NCBI GenBank assembly: GCA_028673005.1
Contig: CM054116.1
Location: forward strand, 128,875,547-128,939,546
Direction of reading: 5' to 3'
Length of the DNA stretch: 64,000 nucleotides
From: Tanypteryx hageni
Lineage: Eukaryota; Arthropoda; Insecta; Odonata; Petaluridae
In this document: positions 1 through 10,300 of the stretch, in pieces
How positions within the stretch are numbered: the first letter of the stretch is position 1
Layout of the letters: every line of letters starts with the position of its first letter
The notes under the pieces: model-generated
Told to the model about the DNA's origin: nothing
The model's input: only the letters and a program-made list of their open reading frames with translations
Database searches by the model: none
Position numbers and translations under genes: made by a program

Positions 1-59
1 TTCATGCTACCAACTAGAGTGTCCTCCTATATGATATCTCATAAGTTAGAAGCAGATTT

Positions 60-310
60 ACTATAGGATAGATATGCAGTGCATAACTCTCTTACATACT
101 CATGCATGCATGCAAAATCATCACCAGCATGAATAAGAAAAGAACAGTATGAGTTAAAAACATTAATAAGCCATGAAATGAAGTTTCTCCAAAAAAAACA
201 ATTAAATGAAACAAAAAGGACTAAACTGCAAACCTATGCGTATTATAAAAAAATTATTTTACAGTTCCATTAAATATCATTTTGCTCAAGTGCTGATTTA
301 CTTAACTTCC
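60..310 (-). other. Exon-like block related to exons 3 and 4 of the membrane-protein gene
   Basis: Read on the minus strand, about 128-310 aligns with the intron upstream of exon 4 (11767-11960), and part of it with the sequence upstream of exon 3 (15619-15690). At the point matching the exon 4 acceptor, the CAG is CAT here (129-131), followed by the same GCTGG start. This looks like a duplicated exon that lost its acceptor. Counterparts are near 27804-28055 and 52632-52883. No open coding segment with usable splice sites was found, so I treat it as a decayed exon. Confidence 0.45.
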
Positions 311-319
311 TCATTTAGT

Positions 320-1090
320 GTACGTATGAGTCTTTGGTGAAATTTGTAAGCAATGAATAAATAACACCATATTATGAAGACGGTCCCAGACCTACATAAA
401 GGTGCGGTTATGAATTTAATGAACTATTTGTTGGTGCATTTTAATGCCATTTCAGAATCATATTGTACTTTTTCACCACTTCCCACGATTTTGTAGTAGC
501 AGTGAAGAAATTATAAAATTCCTTCCCAACAGAAAAGCAACCTATTACTTTTTACTAAATTTTTGCCCAGGCATTCACAACTAAACTTAACGAATGAGCT
601 GTACTGCGAATAAAAATCCTCTGGGGTTTATTTTTCGTATCCTGATTTACTCGCCAAGATGTTTGATTCATTATTATTGTAATGTTGTTCTCTAATATAT
701 TTGATAGATAATTTTACCTTATTCAGCTCCTTAAATAAAGAATCTGTTAAAAAAGCAGCCCCACTGTCCATCGGAATGAGGAGTTAGCTGCTGGGGGCGG
801 GGAGACACGTGGGCCTTGGTGACCAGCGTTGCCAACTTTCATTCAAGCACTGTCATTGGAGAAAGTAAAAATTATCAACTGGAAAATTTATGCTACATAT
901 ATTATTCAAAATTGTCTGTATTGCAATTTTAAAATTGTTATGTTATGCAAAGATTGATCCTAATTTGTCATATGGAATAATCTTTTGGCGTCATGATAAA
1001 TACGCCAATAAAGTCTTCTTCCTGAAAAAAGCTGGCCATTAAAGCTCTTCTGGTAAACCATTGTATATTTCTTTAGGTATAATCACAATA
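320..1090. other. Non-coding stretch, no gene seen
   Basis: No sustained reading frame and no recognisable transposon end. It holds a 57-bp block unique to unit 1 bounded by direct repeats ATGAAT at 353-358 and 410-415, and a GC-rich patch near 780-835. The 16-mer CCAGCGTTGCCAACTT near 822-837 is also found, on the opposite strand, near the end of the last coding exon. Confidence 0.6.
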
Positions 1091-1092
1091 CC

Positions 1093-1094
<2 letters not shown>

Positions 1095-1126
<32 letters not shown>
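1095..1126. repeat. (TA)n microsatellite at the left edge of the RTE pair
   Basis: Alternating TA tract directly before the plus-strand RTE sequence. The equivalent tracts are 28784-28833 in unit 2 and 53612-53632 in unit 3. RTE sequence is bounded by TA tracts on both sides in every unit, so the insertion probably went into, or generated, a TA repeat. Confidence 0.9.
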
Positions 1127-1130
<4 letters not shown>

Positions 1131-1131
<1 letters not shown>

Positions 1132-3869
1132 GGCTAAGCGAAACTAGATGGGAGGGAGAAGGACAGTTCGACTCGGAAGAATTCACGGTAGTTTATTCTG
1201 GAAGAAATAGTGGGGAAAGGGGAGTAGCTCTGGTACTTAGGAATGATATGATGAAAAGCGTGACAAAGATAATAGCAACGAACGATAGACTGATGGCAAT
1301 AAAGCTAAAAGCAGTCCCAGTGGACATGCTGATAATCCAGGTATATATGCCAACGTCAGCTCATGACGATGAAGAAATAGATGAGATCTATGAGCAAATT
1401 AATGAAATTTACGAAGAAGACGGAAGAGGAAAGGTAAACTGCATAATAATGGGAGATTGGAACAGCATAGTCGGAGAAGGACAGGAAGAAAATGTTGTCG
1501 GGCAATACGGACTTGGAAAGAGAAATCGAGGAGGGGAGAAACTCGTAGAATTCTGCATCAATAATGACCTTGTAGTGACTAATACATGGTTCAAAAACCA
1601 TAAACGAAGGTTATACACATGGAAAAGCCCAGGAGATAGAATGAGATGCCAAATAGATTACATCCTTGTAAAACAAAGATTCAGGAACAGCATAAAGAAT
1701 GCCAAGGCATTGCAAGGAGCGGACATTGATTCAGATCACAGCCTTCTAATAGTTGACGTGAGTACAAAGCTCAAACAAATTAGAAAAACGAGAAGAGAAA
1801 GACAGACCTGGGACCTAGAAAAACTGAAAGAAAGGCAGGATGTAGTCAGCATGAAGTTGGAAGATAACCTAAGGAAGTTGGAAAACAAACCGAAGACCGT
1901 TGATATAGAATGGGATGAAATTAAAACCAATATCAAGGATACCTTGGATAAAGAGATTGGAAAACAAGAGAAGAAAATCAGAAAACCATGGATCACGAAG
2001 GAAATGCTGCAGAAAATGGATGAGAGACGAAAATGGAAAAATGTTAACAGTGAAGAAGGTAGAGCCAACTATAGGCGTATAAACAATGAGTTGAGAAGGG
2101 TAACAGATAAAGCTAGAGAAAACTGGATAAAAGGAAAATGTGATGAAATAGAACAAATGGAGAAGTTAGGACGGTACGATATGATGTACGCTAGGGCACT
2201 GGAATTAGAAGATAAGAAGTCTAATGGAATTTGTGGTAAAGGATTTATGAATACGGATGGGAAGATAGTCTCAGAAACAAAGGATGTAGCACAGGTATGG
2301 GAAGAATACATTAAGGAATTATACGGCAAACAGGCAGGAGAGGGGAAAATAGAACTGGAAAATGAGAAAAACATTGAAGAAGACAACTTAGGACCAAGTA
2401 TTATGGAGAGCGAAGTAGAAAAGGCGATAGTGGAACTAAAGAAGGGGAAAGCCACGGGCAGTGATGGAATACCGGCTGAGATACTTAAAGTCATAGGATC
2501 AGAAGGACTAAAAGCGATCACGAAATTAATTAATAAGATTTACGACACGGGAGAATGGCCTCAGGACTTCCTAGAAGTAACAATGATCCCTCTAAAGAAG
2601 AAGCCAAAGGCAATGCAGTGTAAAGATTACAGAACTATAAGCCTTCTGTCACACACATCGAAGATCATCACGAGGATTCTTAATAAAAGGCTGGAGAAAA
2701 AGGCAGAAGAAATAATAGGGGAAGATCAATTCGGTTTCAGAAAAGGACGAGGAACTAGAGATGCTATAGGAGTAGTTAGAATCATATCAGAAAGGGCAAT
2801 AGAATACAGTCAAGATATCTGCTCATGTTTCGTAGACTGGCAGAAGGCCTTTGATAGAGTAAATTGGGTAAAGTTGATGAAGATATTAAAGGATATAGGT
2901 GTAGACTGGAAAGACAGGAGATTGATTAGGAATCTATATGAGAATCAAGTTGTAAAGGTCAGGTTTGAGAATGTGGACACCTGCGGAATAAATATCGGTA
3001 GAGGAGTAAGACAAGGCTGCTGCCTATCGCCAGCCCTATTCAATATATATGGAGAAAGTCTAATGCAAGAAGCTTTAGAAGGCACAGGGGATTTCAAAAT
3101 TGGAGGAAGGATTATAAGAACAGTAAAATACGCACATGATCAAGTACTTCTAGCAAGAAAGGAAGAGGAACTACAAAAAATGATAAATAGACTAGTGATA
3201 ACAGGTAGAAAATACGGTATGGAAATAAATACAGAAAAATCCAAGGTCATTCGAATATCGGGTAAAGAAGAGAATCTGAACATAACTATTGGGGGAAAGC
3301 CATTAGAACAAGTTTCAGAATATAAATACCTTGGAAGTATCATAACACGAGAGGAAAAATGTACGGATGAGATCAAAACTAGAATAGGAAAAGCAAAAGC
3401 GGCTTTCAGGAGAAAGAAACAACTACTTACAGGGAATATAAGGGAAGATATCCGCAAGAAGTTGATAAAATGCTACGTATGGAGTATAGCATTGTATGGG
3501 GCAGAAACATGGACGCTAAGGAAAAATGACATCAAATACTTGGAAAGCTTTGAAATGTGGACTTGGAGGAGAATGCTGAAGATAAAATGGACAGATAGGA
3601 TGAAAAACGATGAAGTGCTACGAAGAATAGGAGAGAAGCGAATGATTATACAGACTATCAGAAAGAGGAAGGCTAACTGGGTTGGACATTACATGAGGAG
3701 AGAGAGTATGATTAAAGATGTGTTAGAAGGAAAACTAGATGGGAAAAGGGAAAGAGGTAGGAAAAGGTATCAGCTGATAGACGATTTGAAAGGGAAAGAG
3801 AGTTATCAAGATTTGAAGAGGACAGCGGAAAATAGGAGTATATGGAGAACCAGGTTTAACCATGAATAA
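1131..3869 (+). pseudogene. LINE endonuclease-reverse transcriptase, truncated and catalytically damaged
   Basis: The frame is open from GGG at 1131, upstream of the first ATG at 1248. It encodes an apurinic-endonuclease-like domain, with SETRW just after 1131, GDWNSIVG near residue 69 counted from the ATG, and SDHSLL near residue 163. A linker and a reverse transcriptase follow, with motif A FVDWQKAFD and motif B RGVRQGCCLSPALF. The C-terminal region has ALYGAETWTLRK and GRKR motifs typical of RTE-like proteins. Motif C should read YADD but reads YAHD (3129-3140, H630), removing a metal-binding aspartate. The N-terminal part of the endonuclease is also missing. The product should copy itself poorly or not at all. 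Confidence 0.9.
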
Positions 3870-3891
3870 TCACGGACCTGTCTACGGACAG
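1131..3891 (+). mobile_element. RTE-like non-LTR retrotransposon, 5'-truncated, plus strand (unit 1 only)
   Basis: The sequence starts inside the endonuclease domain right after the TA tract and ends about 22 bases after the stop codon, where it abuts a minus-strand copy of the same family at GGACAG/CTGTCC (3886-3897). The 3' tail seen in units 2 and 3 (ending with ATGATG-type triplets next to TA repeats) is missing here. Units 2 and 3 have no plus-strand copy, so it either arrived in unit 1 or was lost from the others. The RTE clade assignment rests on domain order and C-terminal motifs and is inferred. Confidence 0.88.
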
Positions 3892-5195
3892 CTGTCCTCT
3901 TTATATCTTGATAACTCTCTTTCCCTTTCAAATCGTCTATCAGCTGAAACCTTTTCCTACCTCTTTCCCCTTTTCCCATCTAGTTTTCCTCTAACACGTC
4001 TTTAATCATACTCTCTCTCCTCAGGTAATGTCCAAGCCAGTTAGCCTTCCTCTTTCTGATAGTCTTTATAATCATTCGCTTCTCTCCTATTCTTCGTAGC
4101 ACTTCATTGTTTTTCATCCTACCTGTCCATTTTATCTTCAGCATTCTCCTCCAAGTCCACATTTCAAAGCTTTCCAAGTATTTGATGTCATTTTTCCTTA
4201 GCGTCCATGTTTCTGCCCCATACAATGCTATACTCCATACGTAGCATTTTATCAACTTCTTGCGGATATCTTCCCTTATATTCCCTGTAAGTAGTTGTTT
4301 CTTTCTCCTGAAAGCCGCTTTTGCTTTTCCTATTCTAGTTTTGATCTCATCCGTACATTTTGCCTCTCGTGTTATGATACTTCCAAGGTATTTATATTCT
4401 GAAACTTGTTCTAATGGCTTTCCCCCAATATTTATGTTCAGATTCTCTTCTTTACCCGATATTCGAATGACCTTGGATTTTTCTGTATTTATTTCCATAC
4501 CGTATTTTCTACCTGTTATCACTAGTCTATTTATCATTTTTTGTAGCTCCTCTTCCTTTCTTGCTAGAAGTACTATCTTCCCATCCGTGTTCATACTTCC
4601 TTTACCACAAATTCCATTAGACTTCTTATCCTCCAATTCCAGTGCCCTAGCGTACATCATATCATACTTTCCTAACTTCTCCATTTGTTCTATTTCATCA
4701 CATTTTCCTTTTATCCAATTTTCTCTAGCTTTATCTGTTACCCTTCTCAACTCATTGTTTATACGCCTATAGTTGGCTCTACCTTCTTCACTGTTAACAT
4801 TTTTCCATTTTCGTCTCTCATCCATTTTCTGCAGCATTTCCTTCGTGATCCATGGTTTTCTGATTTTCTTCTCTTGTTTCCCAATCTCTTTATCCAAGGT
4901 ATCCTTGATACTGGTTTTAATTTCATCCCATTCTATATCAACGGTCTTCGGTTTGTTTTCCAACTTTCTTAGGTTATCTTCTAGCTTCATGCTGACTACA
5001 TCCTGCCTTTCTTTCAGTTTTTCTAGGTCGCAGGTCTGTCTTTCTCTTCTCGTTTTTCTTATTTGTTTGAGCTTTGTACTCACGTCAAGTATTAGAAGGC
5101 TATGATCTGAATCAATGTCTGCTCCTTGCATTGCATTTCTCTTCCCATGTCCGTATTGCCCCACAACATTTTCTTCCTGTACTTCTCCGACTATG
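1466..5195. repeat. Long inverted repeat formed by the two RTE copies
   Basis: Right arm 3892-5195 (1304 bases) pairs with left arm 1466-3825 (2360 bases). The length difference equals the 876-bp and 180-bp deletions in the right arm exactly, so apart from these there is no net indel. The spacer is 66 bases (3826-3891), and the junction carries the palindrome GGACAGCTGTCC. A read-through transcript would fold into a long, nearly perfect hairpin. Units 2 and 3 lack the left arm. Confidence 0.88.
3892..5195 (-). mobile_element. RTE-like retrotransposon, internally deleted, minus strand (unit 1)
   Basis: Encodes a 394-residue open frame in the same family as the plus-strand neighbour, but two segments are gone. 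An 876-bp deletion joins GKIV to LLARK (AGT microhomology at 4572-4574) and removes the whole RT palm region. A 180-bp deletion joins KRN to AMQG within the endonuclease. Both keep the frame. The last roughly 65 coding bases and the 3' UTR are missing at the tail-to-tail junction. It is followed by a (TA)n tract at 5198-5218. Confidence 0.88.
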
Positions 5196-5219
5196 TGTAT
5201 ATATATATATATATATATG

Positions 5220-6135
5220 ATTGTATGTATTTATTAAATTGTTCTATCTTTGTAAAAAAACTCTGCACTGTTCCAATCTAATCAGAAGATTTACAATTAT
5301 AATACACGACACAAAGATGATGTTCATATCTAGGATTATAGGCAATCAACAATGCCGCCTCAGTGGCTTATAACAAGTTACCTTGTAATGTTTAATGTTT
5401 TTCAAGTATTCCTATCATTAGAAAACGATTCAAATATTTAATGTTAAATAATAATTTTTATAGTGTTGAAGAATTTTTAAGTTCATGAACTGTTTTTATT
5501 CTGTAGCGATGTACTATGGCTGTTATGTTCCTGCTCCATGCCTATTTGAGATCTACAGAGTTAGTAAAATTATTATTATTATTACCTATAATACTAAATG
5601 AATATTCTGAAATCTTTATAATCTAAATATATGACATTGTTTCATAATAGTTCATTTAGATTATAAAAATTAATGTCTTATTATCATGACATAATTATAA
5701 AATGAAATCTATATCTTCAAATACAGGTTGTTCAGGTTCTATGCAGGCCATAAATTGATCTTTGGATTGTTTTACCAAACAAGTCTCCGTTTCTGTATGC
5801 ATTTAGGTTTAGCCATCTATGGATGAATATTAGCGGAGTAATTACACACAGTCATTGTGATACAGCGTAATACAACAATACAAAAATTACATTACTGATA
5901 TTTATCTTAAGTATGTATATACGTAAGCAGAATAGAGCTTCACTTAGCTATTTAGCCATGAGTAATGTATGTAATACAAAAATTTCCCAATTGATATTAT
6001 ATTACAATTTCTTAATTACCTTAATTTGTTATTTATATAGAATGGAATGTTATAAAAAACACCGATGTGATTTAAACTAAATTTCTTATGGCCACCGTTA
6101 CATAAGCTATATCGGTCGTGGAAGGTTATCTGGTG
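5220..6135. other. Non-coding AT-rich stretch, no gene seen
   Basis: No frame, transposon end or RNA gene is recognisable. It is conserved in all three units (30420-31335 and 55260-56181). Between about 5.3 and 5.6 kb units 2 and 3 agree against unit 1; after that units 1 and 3 agree more often. Confidence 0.6.
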
Positions 6136-6948
6136 CAAAATAACTATAGGCAGGCCCTATGAAAAGGTGAGGGGGGGAATGCATTTGGCCACAAGCCTCA
6201 AGCTTAAGGGGGCCTCAAATTTTGGCAGTTGTTCAGAAACGGTTTATGCACAGGCACTATCTGGGGGCATTGTCGAAAAGAGAGGCCCTTGTTCTTCTTC
6301 CTTTCAGAAAAGATGAAGTGACATCGAACATAACTTACAATTTTATTTTTAATAGACAATTGATAAATTTGCATAAACAAAAGCTAGAAAAGCATTTCAT
6401 AAATAAAAATTATTGAAATATTTTATTAGCTTATAGGTAATTGTATTTATTCATCTTTTTATCCATCGAAATATCAATAATGAATGTAGAAATGGACACG
6501 CCAAAAACAAATTTTACATTATTTGCAGGACATCCAAGAATTATGTGACACAACTTCCCCAGTTTTCGCTAAACGATATAATCCCTCAATCAGATCCCCC
6601 TCTCTCCTCTTACTTAACGCACTAACTTTTTAAAAGAATTTCACTAGTAAGCCATTTCAATGTGCTCTGCATTCTTGCCTGGGTGGAAAGCACTGTCACC
6701 AACATAATTTTCGGATCATATCTTTTCTTTAGGAGGTCAGAAGATTTTATGAAAGAGTGCTACATAGTGCAAGCTTGACGCTCCTACCCCCAGTGTAATC
6801 CGCTGTAACCTTTCAGCGAACCCCGACCACCAAAGTGGGTTACATAATGCCTAAAATTTTTATTTTTACTACGGCGAGGGGCCTCAAAATCTGGATGTGG
6901 CTCGGACCTCTCTGAGTCTCACTGGGGGCCTGACTACAGGTTATTTGA
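6136..6948. mobile_element. MITE-like block with imperfect terminal inverted repeats
   Basis: The left end (AAATAAC, then TATAG, one base, then CAGGCCC) matches the reverse complement of the right end (AAATAAC, then CTGTAG, one base, then CAGGCCC) at about 19 of 22 positions. Copies are at 31336-32142 and 56182-56989. No transposase remnant is evident, and I could not find a convincing target-site duplication. The ends could instead be two scraps of different elements. Confidence 0.35.
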
Positions 6949-7105
6949 TATTAAAGTTGTATTGCTTAAAAATATACGAAAATCTGTGGTGCGTAGATAA
7001 AGGGCATCTTTTGAAAACTACTAGAAAATCTATCAAATTTTCATTGATATCGCCAGAAATTCTAATATACCATTAGATAGAATATTCGCTCACCAGATGG
7101 TAGGC

Positions 7106-7333
7106 TCATTCTATCAGATCTACCAGATCAAGTAGATATTCCAATAAGTTGGCAACGCTGGACGCCGGTGCGGGAGGCTGCGAAACCTCCACGCCCTCCC
7201 CTTCCCCCTCGTCGCCCTTCGCCGCGGCGCTCGAGTTGGCGGCGTTTATGGCCGCCACCCCCACTCCCCCTCCGCCCCCTTCCTCCCCCGCATCAACTTC
7301 GCCTCCCGCCGGAGAAACGCTCAGGACCTCCAC
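7106..7333 (-). CDS. Exon 5 (last coding exon), unit 1
   Basis: The acceptor follows a long CT-rich tract (CTCTCTCTCTGCCTTTCC) and CAG at 7336-7334. The 75 codons and TGA stop encode a Gly/Glu/Ala-rich tail with GEGEG and a leucine-rich end (LLEYLLDLVDLIE). The plus strand reads as proline-rich frames, which are shadows. Unit 3 has one Ala to Val change. Confidence 0.68.
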   Translation of the reverse strand: MEVLSVSPAGGEVDAGEEGGGGGVGVAAINAANSSAAAKGDEGEGEGVEVSQPPAPASSVANLLEYLLDLVDLIE

Positions 7334-10300
7334 CTGAACAGGAAAGGCAGAGAGAGAGAGAAAATAAATGAGTATCTCCCTCGATATAAAAGATCGTTTA
7401 TTAAATTCTAAAGCTTAGAAATTCAGCTTCTTGTAACGTTCATCGAAGATTTTTCTTTTAAGGCCTTCGTGCCAACTCATAAAAAAAAAACGACGCAATA
7501 TACATTGCACAAACTTTCTCATATACGCATATACGTTTGGTCCACTGTGTACGCATATAAAAGAAAAACGCTCATAAATCAATGTTAAGAATGGTTTAGC
7601 GTATATTTTAATGGCACAGTTCGATATTTAGTATTTTTTGGGATAGATGGCTGCGTTAGTATTTATTATTTGTGACACAAGGCTGTACGATTAGGTGGAT
7701 GTAATCGAAATCCTTGTAGCCATTTTTGAGTAAAACGATTTGTTTGAAAATATCCTACAAAAAGTACACTTATTTGTTGCGCAATATAGTTCACATTATC
7801 CAGTAATATGAGATACAATTCGATTTAGTTTAACCGTAAGGCTATAGTAAGATTTTGTTTCGAAATATCGAAAATAAAGTACCCTTAATTGTTGCGAAAT
7901 ATCGTCTATGTCTTCGTAATGTCATTAATGAATGATATTATCCACTAATGTCAGATATCATTCGATTTAGTTTAACCGTAATGCTGTAGTAAGATTTTGA
8001 GTGGATCTCGGCGAAGGCGTGACGTCATAGGGCTTAGGTAAGGTCGCTTAGCGTAGATTGTAATGTCACTGGAAGCCATATAGTGATTGTAAGAGTCATA
8101 TGGCTTACGCAGTATTATTGGCGACATCAGGATCTACAATTGGATAGATTTTAATAAAATTCCCTACAGCCATTTCTGAGTAAATAAAATGCTCTAAAAA
8201 TCGTGACGAATAAACTACCCTTTATTTTTGTGCAATGTCACTTTTCTGAAAAAGATGATATATTGCCCAAATACGAGATATGATTCGATTTTATGCACGC
8301 GTCTGGGCTCTAGAACAGCGAACAGACCGACCGACAGACAGACAGAGGGGCAGACGGCATGGCGAAACCACGGCAGTATATTATAGATAATGACTGAATG
8401 AAATAGCAGATATAAAAAACCGTATTAGAAGTGCTTTAGCCGTATATAATAATGCTGACGGGCAGGGGCGAATATAGGGCCAGGCGATCTAGGCGGCCGC
8501 CTAGGACAGACGTCGGCACCCTTTCTCACGAGAAGAGACACTTTTTCAAATAATGAATAACGCGTAACATAAGAAGAGCAGCAGTTATTGGCGGATCCAC
8601 GGGGGATGACGGGGGCGATCATCCACCCCATCCCCCATTAGTCTCGCCGTCGTTTCACGTTTTGCGACTATCACTGTTAAAAAAACGGTTCTTCTAATAA
8701 TAGGCCCATCCTTTTATTTTTCCGCAATTTTTATTAAGATTATTAACGAAGCCAATTTAGTTGGGGGTGTTTTAGATGTTTTAACCCATATCTGTCCAGA
8801 GGCAACATTTGCTACCAAGCAATTTATAATTATTCTTCTTAACATTAGAGCGACCTGAAAATGTAGTTATACTTTTTTAAAATCTCAATTTATTCTATAA
8901 TAAATATATAAAGCCCGCATTATTTTTGTTTCCATACCCTTTAAACAAAAATTTCAAATGTTTCTTTATGTTCGTCCATTTCTATTGGCCTCTTGTCATC
9001 TTTCTACCCTAAGTAGAATATAATTTCTGTAAAAGTTTTATTATAATCTCTCTCCATCTATTTGTAAATTCTACATTGTGTAAGAATTACCATGAAAAAA
9101 TAAGGATCTAGAAATATTTTTTTTCACCACCGTAATTGGACAACTAACTAAGGTGGCAACAAATGTTTCCACTGGGCAGTTAAATGTCCCTTTTAGGTAT
9201 TATCACATATTTTGCCAATTTTTTTATGTTTTCAAAATTTTGTTTTCTTTCTTAAAAATGTTAAACGCTATTCAGCATCCAAGAAATTGAATACAACCGT
9301 ACCTATACCTTTCACTACTTACGCAGTATTATTTAAATAAGGGTGGGGTTGATGTGAATGATAAATTTGTTGCGCAGTACAGATCAACTAATAGAAGCAA
9401 ATAGTGGTGGTGTTCTTTTATTGGGTGGGCAGTCTATGTTTCCTGCGAAGAAGGGTGGCTTGTTTATAGAAAATAATTGAATAACAATATTCCATTGTTA
9501 GATTTTCGTAGGGAATGTGTTTAGTTACTTTTGCGACGTTATGGCTCAGAGACCGCGGGGAGAGGTCCACGCGCATCTATTTCGCTTGGACTGGAAACAG
9601 TAAAACGCGATGTCAGAGATCAAATAATTTCGCCATTGCAAACGTTGTTCCAAGAGGAGAATATTTATTTGTAAAAAGTGCTATGTTCCTCGACACCCTA
9701 AATCAGTGGTTCCCAAACGTTTTTAAGTTGCGGCATACCTTCGAAGGTAAAGAGGTTTTCGCGTCTCCCCAGCCTTGTAACAAGCTTTTTATATTTTTAG
9801 ATACGGGTGTTACAGTCTTTGGACACATCCATTCATTGTTTCTACCACTTAATCAATGTATTAGAAAAAAATTCAAAGCCCAATTACTCACCAACACATG
9901 AAAATCCTTGATTTATTTATGTACTAAACAAAGTTTTTTGCGGCACCCCTAAAAATCTACTGCGGCACACAGTTTGGGAACCACTACCCTAAGCTTTTTA
10001 TATGTAATAATTACATGTTCTAGAATTAAAATTGGTTAATTTCCTTTTTTGTAAAATTAAAAGCTATGTAACAGGCATCATAAAATTAGTTAAACTAATG
10101 TAAAGTGTATGCTAAGTGGTCTATAATATGAAGTATTCTGGAATGAAAAATTGTATTTATTGAAATTTTGTTATTTGAAATTAATAGATTTTATGATGCA
10201 AATTCTTTTTTGTAAGTTCGCAGTTTTATAAAATATACATGTTTGGAGGTGTCACAACAAAAATAATTGAATTAATTTATACGTGTAGTACGCTCAGCGG

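Noticed and set aside
2267..3145. The 876-bp segment missing from minus RTE copies as a spliced intron
   Set aside because: With the AGT microhomology, no placement gives GT-AG ends; the options are GT...AA, TC...AG and similar. Deletion is simpler.
7149..7371. Plus-strand proline-rich frames opposite the last exon
   Set aside because: They are reverse-strand shadows of the Gly/Glu-rich exon, which has the strong acceptor and phase match.
9515..9901. 128-residue plus-strand gene
   Set aside because: It crosses the left end of the hAT MITE, and unit 3 shifts frame by a homopolymer change.
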